Below are positions 1-7,172 of a stretch of 12,553 nucleotides of DNA, piece by piece (within the stretch, counting starts at the first letter, position 1; each line of letters opens with the position of its first letter). Below the pieces are notes generated by a model that was not told the origin of the DNA, did not search any database, and worked only from the letters and a program-made list of their open reading frames with translations. Position numbers and translations under genes: made by a program. The stretch is from JBMOLK01 sp049325575 (GTDB taxonomy: Bacteria; Bacillota; Clostridia; Acetivibrionales; Acetivibrionaceae): the NCBI GenBank assembly GCA_049325575.1, contig JBMOLK010000145.1, positions 1 through 12,553 of the forward strand, in the 5' to 3' direction.

Positions 1-1027
1 TACTGTTACTCCTACCCCTACGCCTACTATAACCCCTACTCCGACTATTACTCCTACTCCTACGCCTACTGTTACTCCTACACCTACAGCAAAAAAAGTA
101 CTGGGCTTCACCGTATACTATTACGAAGGACATAAATCATCATATAATTCCATGGCTAACAACATTGGTTCAATCAATGAAATTGCAACAGCAACACATG
201 TAACAGATGGACTTGGAAATATTAAGGGTCTGGTGCCCACTGACCAAATAACCCTGGCAAGTTCAAACGGTATTAACCCGCTTGTCATGGTAGGTAACGA
301 TTTTAGCGGCGAAGTAGCAAAAAGCTTACTTGAAAGCTCAACCAACAGACAGAATTTTATCAACAATCTCCTCAATATTATTAAGACCAATAATTATCGA
401 GGTGCAAATATAGATTTAGAAGGTATTTACTACTATAACAGAAGCCACTATACTCAGTTTTTAAGTGAAGTATACTCTGCCTTAAAACCTCTGGGTTATA
501 CAGTATCGGTATCGGTACCGGCTAAAACCTATGACAATCCGTTAAATACCTGGAGCGGAGCTTATGATTACGCTGCAATCTCAAAATATTCCGACTATGT
601 GTTGATAATGGCTTATGATGAGCATTATCCCGGAGGTTCCCCTGGAGCTGTAGCTTCTATAGGTTGGGTTACCGATGTGGTAAAGTATACAGTTTCTGTA
701 ATTCCTAAGGAAAAGATATACCTTGGACTTGCGGCATACGGCTATGACTGGTCAAGCAGCGGTACAAAAGCCTACTCTATAGGCGGCTGCTACACACTTG
801 CAGCCAATAACGGCGCAACAGTCCTATGGGATAATACAGCTAAAAGTCCTTATTTTAACTATACGGACTCAAGTGGAATCAAACATACCGTATGGTTTGA
901 AAATGCCCAAAGCATATCCTACAAGCTTGATCTTGTAAACTCTTACGGAATTGCCGGAATTGGTATATGGAGACTGGGTCTTGAGAATACAGATTATTGG
1001 AATATGATAAATCAAAAAATAAGGTAG
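1..1027 (+). CDS. GH18 family glycosidase (YaaH/SleL-type), 5'-truncated by window edge
   Basis: Reading from base 2, the frame is open through a TP-rich linker (about 29 residues) into a GH18 barrel and stops at TAG 1025-1027. The ATG at 152 lies inside the domain and is not the start, because the first barrel strand (KVLGFTVYYYEGHKSSYNSM) precedes it. The catalytic motif is RGANIDLEG, with the expected general acid Glu at codon 419-421. Compared with classical DGxDxDxE, the first two Asp are Arg and Asn, and Asn at the second is common in spore-cortex glucosaminidases of the YaaH/SleL kind. Further family marks are IMAYDEHYPGG, the VASIGWV segment, IPKEKIYLGLAAYGYDW and the closing GIGIWRLG. 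The likely reaction is hydrolysis of beta-1,4 GlcNAc linkages in chitin or peptidoglycan outside the cell. The linker implies another module upstream (dockerin, CBM or cell-wall binding), which is not visible. The family call is firm; the substrate is inferred. Confidence 0.88.
   Translation, partial: TVTPTPTPTITPTPTITPTPTPTVTPTPTAKKVLGFTVYYYEGHKSSYNSMANNIGSINEIATATHVTDGLGNIKGLVPTDQITLASSNGINPLVMVGNDFSGEVAKSLLESSTNRQNFINNLLNIIKTNNYRGANIDLEGIYYYNRSHYTQFLSEVYSALKPLGYTVSVSVPAKTYDNPLNTWSGAYDYAAISKYSDYVLIMAYDEHYPGGSPGAVASIGWVTDVVKYTVSVIPKEKIYLGLAAYGYDWSSSGTKAYSIGGCYTLAANNGATVLWDNTAKSPYFNYTDSSGIKHTVWFENAQSISYKLDLVNSYGIAGIGIWRLGLENTDYWNMINQKIR
2..91 (+). repeat. Thr-Pro linker minisatellite inside the GH18 gene
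   Basis: In-frame imperfect tandem repeats of ACT/CCT-type codons encode TVTPTPTP, TITPTP, TITPTPTP and TVTPTPT in succession. The motif tactgttactcctac at base 1 recurs exactly at base 67. Such linkers join modules in secreted clostridial glycosidases and are often glycosylated. The array probably continues to the left of the window. Confidence 0.8.
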
Positions 1028-1054
1028 GAGGCAGTTAGCTTTCCTGCTTTAAGA

Positions 1055-1102
1055 AAAACGGACCTAAGGTAGAGTTGGCACCCCTCTCCTTAGGTCCGTT
1101 TT
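1055..1102. terminator. Bidirectional intrinsic terminator between convergent genes
   Basis: Perfect 15-bp arms lie at 1055-1069 and 1088-1102 (core CGGACCTAAGG / CCTTAGGTCCG). An extra AGAG/CTCT pairing is possible inside the 18-nt loop. On the + strand the stem ends in TTTT, with more T-runs downstream. On the - strand it ends in TTTTTCTT. It sits 27 bp after the GH18 stop and can also end the convergent beta-propeller transcript. Confidence 0.85.
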
Positions 1103-1345
1103 CATTACAGTATTTTTTTCTTTAGCCCTTAGATTTTCTTTGGCCCCTGTAGATTCTCTTTTGCCTGTAGATTTGATACAGCCAATGAAATAGGATTGCT
1201 GGAAAAAAGCTTCACTGACCTAAGAATCAGTACTTCCAGGTGAAAAAAGCCGGCTTTTATAGGAATACAAAAAGTAATAGAAGGATTTTTTCACTGGCTT
1301 TGAAGCTTTATGGAAGCAACCTATTCTATAGGCAGAAGAAATACA
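1103..1345. other. Gene-free stretch; 3' region of the beta-propeller gene with several inverted repeats
   Basis: No credible ORF is seen on either strand. The stretch holds three degenerate direct copies of about 18-20 nt, at 1125, 1143 and 1163, each with a GCCC/GCCT start and an AGATT core. It also has an inverted repeat CTGGAA/TTCCAG (1199-1204, 1234-1239) enclosing ACTGA/TCAGT, a 14-nt palindrome at 1245-1258, and a longer imperfect inverted repeat pairing 1236-1251 with 1283-1297. Read on the - strand, this would be the untranslated tail of the gene that ends at 1346. Confidence 0.5.
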
Positions 1346-3835
1346 TTAAGGAATCACCAGGCTTCCTCTTTCCTTTAAATCTCCAATTCCATGCGCTTTA
1401 AACATGCCTTTGGACATTGTATAAAGCGTATCACCAATATATAGAATCCTTTCAACATACTTATCCGGATTGTAGTAGTAACTGCCTGCTTTTAAAATAT
1501 CTTCCTCTGTAAGATGGGTTATTTTACCCTTTAATACAAAACCGTTTTCAATATCCAGGTTATACACATATGCTCCCTGGAAAGTAAACTGGCCATACTC
1601 CGGAAAGTCAGTATTGCTATTCTTATCCTTTACTTCCATTACCATTACGGGGAATGCAAGAAGATTTTTATTCTTTGAAAACAGCAGCGCCTTGTGATTT
1701 CTTAAAAGCTCTGAATCTGTGCCCCTGTCTCCAATTATCTCCGAAAACTTCTGTATTGGATTGCTTACATCTGTAACATCAAAGAGCGCTATTTTCATAC
1801 CTGTATAGTAGGCATTATCCTTTATTGCTACTGTGTCCTTACCAAAACCTATAATATGGTTTTCATCGTAAGGGTGCAGATAATCGCTGTAACCAGGTAT
1901 CTTTAATGCTCCGAGTATCTTTGGATTTGCAGGGTCTTTAAGGTCTATGACAAACAGCGGATCAACCTGCTTGAAAGTAACCACATACCCTCTGTCCCCC
2001 ATAAATCTTACCGAATATATTCTTTCACCGGGAGCCATATCTTCAATTTTTCCGGTTATGTTTAATGTCTCATCCAGTATATATACATTATTTTTTGAAG
2101 TATTCGCCCCTCTGCCCCATACTTCGCCAACTGTTGTGGCTATACGGAAGTATCCGTTGTTTTCATCCATGGAGAACTGGTTTAGTATTGTTCCGGGAAC
2201 CTCACCCTTGTTAAGGTAGGTTACTTTGGTTCCGTTTAAAGAGAATTTATACAAATTTGTAATTCTTCTGTCCTCATAAATGGGATCAGCTATAACAGCA
2301 GTTGAAACAACTCCATCAGATGGCTTATCAACCGTTGGAGCTATCTCTGCCCTATCCTCCAGGGCAGGTGTAATTACATCATTTTTATAGTTTGTCACTG
2401 CTACATAGAGGTTTTGGTTTGATGCATATACATTCTGGCCAGCCCCCAAGTATGTCTGAATATTGGCTTTTTCATCACTTTCAATATCCAAAGCTGCAAT
2501 GGTCATGTAGTTTGATTCTGCAGAGCCTGGAAAATACCTTATCTCCTCATAGCCAACCTGGGCATAATCATTACCTGCTGCAGTGTCCCTGTAGCTTGGA
2601 GTCTGTATCTGTACTTCATCCTTAAGATAATAGGTGTTGGAATACTTGTTTGCCACGAGGTATAAGGCCGAACCGATTTTTCTTGAAGATACGTATGTGC
2701 CTTCTATCTCTACTTCCCTAAGCTTGGTTATGTTTGACCTGTCACTAATATCACAAATTATTGCCTTTGTAGTACTTTTATTTAGATACGGCATTACAGA
2801 AATTTTAGATTCTCTGGTCTGCGGCTCTTCTAAACGAGTTTCTTCATAATACCCGCCTATTGCTACCAGGTACTTACCGTCAATATATAATTCCTCTGGG
2901 GTAAAATTATCGTTGGTAAAGTCAAGAACACCAACTATACTCATCTGGCTGGCAGGACTGGCCCTAACTATAACTATCCGGTCCTTGTTTACCTGGTATA
3001 TATACTCTCCGTCAGTCTTAACAACATCGGCCTCATCCACCCCCTGAACCTGAACATTGGTGGTTGAGTAATCGGAGGCCCCCCCTGATGCCCCTTCCGA
3101 CGGATTTGAATCAGCAGCAGGTGACTGAACGGCTTCATCAATTTTCATTTCCTTATTTACCGAAGACTCTAACGCAACAACCTCTCCGCGGTAATATCCA
3201 CCATGTGTTCTGCTGTTTTCAAAAAGTTTCTTTAAGGCGTCATAGGTCCCAACCACAGGAAGATTATTCACCTTTGAAATAACTTCATCAATCAGAGCTT
3301 TCTCATTGGTTTTGTCGAATAAGTCTTCCTTATCACCTATTACGATAAGACCTCTGTCATAGAATACTTTCTTCCCTAAAGCTTCCACCAGGCTTCTTAA
3401 CGGTAAATATGTCCTGTTTTCACTTATCTCGGCTGCTGTATCAAGCTCTACATCTTTACTTCCCACTTTCATAGTCTTACTTCCGACAACAAGCTTTACA
3501 ACCTTGCCGTTCAGCCTAACCGTAACTGTTGATGAATTTCCATCCCATCCAACTTCAGCACCCAGACTCTCTGAAATAAACCTCACCGGAACCAGGGTTC
3601 TGCCGTTTTTTACATAAGGCTTTACATTTGCATTTGTTGGATCAACCTGTGTTTCCACATTATTTACAAATGCTTGAGAACTTCCTATGTAGAGAGCAAT
3701 GGCGTCCTTAAGCCTTTCTTCCACGCCCTTCGTACTCTCACCATCACCTGCTTCACTGGCCAAAGACAGCTGCATAGGTACCAGTATTAAAACAAACATG
3801 GCAAGAATACAAAGCAGCTTAAATGGTTTTTTCAT
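1346..3835 (-). CDS. Secreted beta-propeller protein with copper amine oxidase N-like domain
   Basis: The protein has 829 residues. A signal peptide (MKKPFKLLCILAMFVLILVP..., cleavage near LASEA) directs it out of the cell. Residues about 45-167 form a copper-amine-oxidase-N-like domain (Cu_amine_oxidN1), with the typical GRTLVPVRFISESLGAEVGWD and RTYLPLRSLVEALG motifs. This domain is a common surface module in clostridia and shows no amine oxidase activity by itself. After a low-complexity Ser/Gly/Pro linker, residues about 256-829 match the C-terminal Beta_propel family (PF09826-like), beginning with TTNVQVQGVDEADVVKTDG and including VDPLFVIDLKDPANPKILG. No catalytic residues can be assigned; a binding or scaffolding role in the envelope is inferred. 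The ATG at 3835 is preceded by AGGGAG (3845-3850), 9 nt away. It is divergent from the ABC operon across 226 bp and may share its control region. Confidence 0.87.
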   Translation of the reverse strand: MKKPFKLLCILAMFVLILVPMQLSLASEAGDGESTKGVEERLKDAIALYIGSSQAFVNNVETQVDPTNANVKPYVKNGRTLVPVRFISESLGAEVGWDGNSSTVTVRLNGKVVKLVVGSKTMKVGSKDVELDTAAEISENRTYLPLRSLVEALGKKVFYDRGLIVIGDKEDLFDKTNEKALIDEVISKVNNLPVVGTYDALKKLFENSRTHGGYYRGEVVALESSVNKEMKIDEAVQSPAADSNPSEGASGGASDYSTTNVQVQGVDEADVVKTDGEYIYQVNKDRIVIVRASPASQMSIVGVLDFTNDNFTPEELYIDGKYLVAIGGYYEETRLEEPQTRESKISVMPYLNKSTTKAIICDISDRSNITKLREVEIEGTYVSSRKIGSALYLVANKYSNTYYLKDEVQIQTPSYRDTAAGNDYAQVGYEEIRYFPGSAESNYMTIAALDIESDEKANIQTYLGAGQNVYASNQNLYVAVTNYKNDVITPALEDRAEIAPTVDKPSDGVVSTAVIADPIYEDRRITNLYKFSLNGTKVTYLNKGEVPGTILNQFSMDENNGYFRIATTVGEVWGRGANTSKNNVYILDETLNITGKIEDMAPGERIYSVRFMGDRGYVVTFKQVDPLFVIDLKDPANPKILGALKIPGYSDYLHPYDENHIIGFGKDTVAIKDNAYYTGMKIALFDVTDVSNPIQKFSEIIGDRGTDSELLRNHKALLFSKNKNLLAFPVMVMEVKDKNSNTDFPEYGQFTFQGAYVYNLDIENGFVLKGKITHLTEEDILKAGSYYYNPDKYVERILYIGDTLYTMSKGMFKAHGIGDLKERGSLVIP

Positions 3836-3945
3836 ATATAAACACTCCCTTCAAAATTATTTTTCGCAGAGACTATATAGATTGACGAATTCCATTTAAA
3901 AAAAGTTCCAACTTCAAGGGTAATTTTTATTTTGTTTGATTACAT

Positions 3946-3975
3946 ATTATACCATAATGCCCAATTATGTATAAT
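3946..3975. promoter_or_regulatory. Inverted repeat with TATAAT on both strands between divergent genes
   Basis: The left arm 3946-3958 and right arm 3964-3975 are complementary over 12 bp, with one extra C in the left arm. Each arm holds a perfect TATAAT: - strand at 3951-3946 and + strand at 3970-3975. Each -10 would lie where the other promoter's -35 should be, and the -35 hexamers (TTATAC at 17 bp on either strand) are poor. The element may be a pair of overlapping divergent promoters or an operator. AT-richness makes chance possible. Confidence 0.4.
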
Positions 3976-4009
3976 ACCTTTCTCTAATTATTTTTAATTA
4001 TTATTTATT

Positions 4010-4037
4010 TTGGTGCGACTAACTGTTAATATATATT
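4010..4037 (+). promoter_or_regulatory. Possible promoter of the ABC operon
   Basis: TTGGTG (4010-4015) and TATATT (4032-4037) are separated by 16 bp, 24 bp before the ATPase start. The -10 matches 5 of 6 bases, but the -35 matches only 3 of 6. It competes with the + strand TATAAT at 3970-3975. Confidence 0.3.
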
Positions 4038-4050
4038 TATAGCATAGCAA

Positions 4051-4060
4051 AGTGGGTGAT
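4051..4060 (+). promoter_or_regulatory. Ribosome binding site that sets the ABC ATPase start
   Basis: AGTGGGTGAT matches the full anti-SD complement AGGAGGTGAT in 8 of 10 bases and ends just before the ATG at 4062. A GTG at 4056 is in frame, but it would lie inside this site and has no SD of its own. The start is therefore placed at 4062. Confidence 0.6.
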
Positions 4061-4061
4061 T

Positions 4062-4763
4062 ATGTATTTGGAAAGTCTTATACAAATAAGGGATTTAAGG
4101 AAAGTTTATAAGGTTGGAAGCGAAAAAGTAATCGCCCTTAACAATATAAACCTTTCTATTGGCAACGGCGAAATTTGTTGCCTCCTTGGAACCTCGGGAT
4201 CAGGCAAATCTACCCTTTTAAATATAGCAGCAGGGCTTGAAAAGCCGACATCCGGGGAAGTAATAATTAACGGCAGGCATCTTGAAAAGATGAACGAGAG
4301 GCAGATGGCTAAATTCAGGCAAAACAATATAGGCTTTATATTTCAATCATACAATCTGATGCCATTTCTCACAGCATTGGAAAATGTCAGTTTGCCTCTG
4401 GTCTTCAAGGGTATACCAAAAGGTATAAGAGAAAAAAGAGCAAAAAAGATGCTTGAGCTTGTAGGCCTTAAAAGCCATCTTAAGCACAAGCCTTCTCAAA
4501 TGAGTGGAGGCCAGCAGCAAAGAGTAGGTATAGCCAGGGCCTTTGTGTCAAAACCGAAAATAGTTTTTGCGGACGAGCCTACAGGAAACCTTGACTCAAA
4601 GACCTCAAAGGATGTAATGGAGTTAATGGTCTCAACTGCAAGAGAGAACGGGTTGACACTGGTTATTGTGACACACGATATCCAGGTTGCTGCTTATGCT
4701 GACAGGATCGTACATATTCTGGACGGCAGCATTGAAAAAACAGAAATAGTTATTGGGGGATGA
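4062..4763 (+). CDS. ABC transporter ATP-binding protein (MacB/LolD-like)
   Basis: The protein has 233 residues from the ATG at 4062; an in-frame GTG at 4056 would add two. All ABC ATPase motifs are intact: Walker A GTSGSGKST (residues 43-51), Q-loop FIFQSYNLM (Gln95), signature MSGGQQQRVGIARA (147-160), Walker B IVFADEP with catalytic Glu172, the D-loop region GNLDSKTS, and switch His205 in VTHD. Length and the NLMPFLTALENVSLPL segment place it in the LolD/MacB/FtsE-like class that pairs with FtsX-type permeases. It hydrolyses ATP on the cytoplasmic face and should energise the permease encoded two genes downstream. The next gene starts 9 bp after its stop, so the three genes look like one transcript. 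No second ATPase is seen. The family is certain; the substrate is unknown. Confidence 0.95.
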   Translation: MYLESLIQIRDLRKVYKVGSEKVIALNNINLSIGNGEICCLLGTSGSGKSTLLNIAAGLEKPTSGEVIINGRHLEKMNERQMAKFRQNNIGFIFQSYNLMPFLTALENVSLPLVFKGIPKGIREKRAKKMLELVGLKSHLKHKPSQMSGGQQQRVGIARAFVSKPKIVFADEPTGNLDSKTSKDVMELMVSTARENGLTLVIVTHDIQVAAYADRIVHILDGSIEKTEIVIGG

Positions 4764-4772
4764 ATTAAAATC

Positions 4773-7172
4773 ATGAGAAAGTTTGCAGTATTATTAATTT
4801 GTATTGTTTTATCTTTGAGTTTTTGTATTTCACCACTTAGTTCCGCAGCTGGGCCGGATTTGCTTTTGTTAAACTACAATACATCTACATCAATCATATA
4901 CCAGGATACGGTATTTTACTTAAACCTTTCGTTAAAGAACAATTCTTCATCGAGTTTACATAATGTCTACTTGCAATTGGACCAAAGCTCCGCTTTTTTC
5001 CCTGTAGACACCGGGTCCACAGTGTTTATTGCGTCTGAAATTACAGCAGGCCAGACAATAAGTGCATCAGTAAGGCTAAAGTATGATGGAAGCTCAAATA
5101 CGAGAATGTCATTAAAGTTTAAATATGAAAAGGATGCCAGCGACTTAGAACAGACTGAGTTTATCACTATAAATACATTAAATCTTGCTACTCCCCCATC
5201 CGATACATCAAAAAGCCATCCGAGGATTATAATAGACAGTACAAACACCATACCGCTAGGGAGAGCCGGACAGTTGTTAAGTTTTAGATTACGCCTTAAG
5301 AACATAAGCAGTTATGAGGCAAAGAATGTTTCTATCTATCCGGCCCTGGATGAAGTTGAAGGCAAACCTTTTGTCATAGATAAAATGGATCCTGTCTACA
5401 GGATCGATTCCATCAAGTCCAATGAATATAAGGAAACAACCATGAGCTTTACCGTTTCGAGGACTGCTCCTTCAGGGACCTATGCACTAAAGCTCAATTT
5501 TAAATACTTTAATATCCACGGAGATCCTTTTACACTTGAAGAAAAAATATTTGTAAAGATTGAAAACTCTCTTGTCCAGCCCAAGCTTGTACCTCAAATA
5601 TTAGAGTCAAATCCATATATAATAAAAGCCGGCAGCGAAGGAACCATAGTGATTTCAATAAAGAACGAGGGAACGGAAACTGCCAGGGATATAAAAGCCA
5701 CTCTTTCCGGTCTTAGGGGGGATGGCTTTAGCATAAACGGTTCCATGGACACAAAGTATGTCAGCGATATAGCTGGTGGAGGACAAAACAATGTATTGTT
5801 TATAATAAAGGCGTCTCCTAAAATGGAATCGGGTAATCACAGCCTTACTTTCAAGCTTGATTACAAAGACGGAATGAATACACCGCACTCTGTGGAGACC
5901 CAGTTCTTTGTACCGGTTGAAAAGGAGGATAAAGTAAGTCTCCAGCCGGTTATCGAAATAGAAAATATAAAAAGCCCTGAGGGTCCGGTAGTACCGGGGG
6001 AAGACTTTGACCTTGAATTTGATTTAAAGAATACTGGCCTGGCTAAAGCCCATAATGTCAAGGTTGTAGTCTCCACTGATAAGGAATTGATCATGAAATC
6101 ACTCAATACCAGGGTAGTAAATGCTGTTGAAAGCGGTTCCTCCCAGAAGTTTAAGTTTGTACTTTCTGCAGCTGACGACACACCTGCAAGAAACTATACT
6201 GTCTCAATCAATGTTGAATATGAGCATAATAATGAAGGAAGCTTTATAAAGCAGTCAGCTTCACAATTTATAGGAGTACTGGTGGATAACCCGGGCAAAG
6301 CCGGTGAAGATAAATCTGTCCCAAGAATAATAATAAACAGCTACAGCTATGACCCTGCACCTGTTAAACCAGGGGATAATTTCAAGCTTAAGATTTCCCT
6401 TCTAAATACAAACAAAACCTCTGCCGTAAAAAATATCAAAATGGTATTAAATGCTGCAGAAGGAGTTTTTATTCCTGTAGAGAGCAGCAATACGCTTTAT
6501 ATAGACAGGATAGAAAAGAGTAAGTCAGTACAAAAGGATATAATGCTCAATGTACTGCCGGGTGTGCAGGCTAAAGTGCATTCCCTGTCGGTTGATATGG
6601 AGTACGAGGATGAAAAGGGTAATCCCGTTAATGCCAAGGAAGTTATAAGTATTCCTGTTGTTGTTGATCCAAGGCTTGTTACAGGAGAAATAACACTTCC
6701 ACCGGAAGTTTTTGTGGGACAGCCTCTTCCCGTGTTTCTTGAGTTCTACAACATGGGAAAGGTAACTCTTTACAACATGATGGTTAAAGCAGAGGGTGAC
6801 TTCCAAGTACAGAACGCCAACTATTTTGTAGGAAACTTTGAACCGGGCAGAAGCGACACTTTTGAGGCCACTATAATACCCATGCAGCAGGGAAGCTCTA
6901 AAGGCAGCATAGTTTTTGCATTTGAAGACGCTGACGGAAAAAGCCATGAAATTAAAAAGGAATTTACTATAAATGCTGTAGAGATGCCTCCAATAGAGAA
7001 TCATCCTGCTGACGGCAGCATGGAAGGTTCATCTAAGAATCCCGGTTTGTTTGGCAGAATAGTTGGAAGCCCAATATTTTGGTTATCGGTTGTTCTACTG
7101 GCAGGAGTTGCTGCTTTCTTTACCGTTAAAAGAGTACGCGGCAGACGGGAGGAAATGATGCTGGATGAGTAG
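4773..7172 (+). CDS. Membrane-anchored Ig-like repeat protein (CARDB/COG1361-like) of ABC operon
   Basis: The protein has 799 residues. It has an N-terminal signal peptide (MRKFAVLLICIVLSLSFCIS..., cleavage near SSAAG), a large extracellular part, one C-terminal membrane helix at about 767-785 (PIFWLSVVLLAGVAAFFTV) and a short basic/acidic cytoplasmic tail. The outer part divides into about six diverged beta-sandwich repeats of 105-120 residues: roughly 27-137, 149-266, 270-385, 390-505, 516-632 and 635-737. Repeats share an opening like PRIIID/QPVIEI, then a GxxFxLxxxLxNxxxxxAxNVxV core and a final F/YEDxxG strand. This pattern fits CARDB/COG1361 'S-layer-like' Ig domains. Its stop overlaps the permease start by 8 nt, so it is almost certainly translated with it. 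It takes the place usually filled by an HlyD-type adaptor, so a stalk or sensor partner of the permease is inferred. Its SD is GGGGGA, 12 nt before the ATG. Confidence 0.8.
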   Translation: MRKFAVLLICIVLSLSFCISPLSSAAGPDLLLLNYNTSTSIIYQDTVFYLNLSLKNNSSSSLHNVYLQLDQSSAFFPVDTGSTVFIASEITAGQTISASVRLKYDGSSNTRMSLKFKYEKDASDLEQTEFITINTLNLATPPSDTSKSHPRIIIDSTNTIPLGRAGQLLSFRLRLKNISSYEAKNVSIYPALDEVEGKPFVIDKMDPVYRIDSIKSNEYKETTMSFTVSRTAPSGTYALKLNFKYFNIHGDPFTLEEKIFVKIENSLVQPKLVPQILESNPYIIKAGSEGTIVISIKNEGTETARDIKATLSGLRGDGFSINGSMDTKYVSDIAGGGQNNVLFIIKASPKMESGNHSLTFKLDYKDGMNTPHSVETQFFVPVEKEDKVSLQPVIEIENIKSPEGPVVPGEDFDLEFDLKNTGLAKAHNVKVVVSTDKELIMKSLNTRVVNAVESGSSQKFKFVLSAADDTPARNYTVSINVEYEHNNEGSFIKQSASQFIGVLVDNPGKAGEDKSVPRIIINSYSYDPAPVKPGDNFKLKISLLNTNKTSAVKNIKMVLNAAEGVFIPVESSNTLYIDRIEKSKSVQKDIMLNVLPGVQAKVHSLSVDMEYEDEKGNPVNAKEVISIPVVVDPRLVTGEITLPPEVFVGQPLPVFLEFYNMGKVTLYNMMVKAEGDFQVQNANYFVGNFEPGRSDTFEATIIPMQQGSSKGSIVFAFEDADGKSHEIKKEFTINAVEMPPIENHPADGSMEGSSKNPGLFGRIVGSPIFWLSVVLLAGVAAFFTVKRVRGRREEMMLDE

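Noticed and set aside
2..91. CRISPR-like short repeats at the left edge
   Set aside because: The repeats are in frame, have no unique spacers and encode a continuous Thr-Pro linker.
152..154. ATG as the start of the GH18 gene
   Set aside because: The frame is open to base 2 and encodes a linker and the first barrel strand upstream of this ATG; no ribosome site precedes it.
1320..1332. CCTAT/ATAGG hairpin as the terminator of the beta-propeller gene
   Set aside because: The stem is only 5 bp of mostly A-T pairs with a 3-nt loop and no T-run after it on the - strand.
4056..4061. GTG start two codons upstream for the ABC ATPase
   Set aside because: The GTG falls inside the best SD match (4051-4060) and has no SD of its own; the ATG at 4062 is better placed.
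6525..7004. 159-codon - strand ORF
   Set aside because: It lies wholly inside the Ig-repeat gene, is low-complexity and Phe/Tyr/His/Asn-rich, and has no supporting ribosome site or neighbour.
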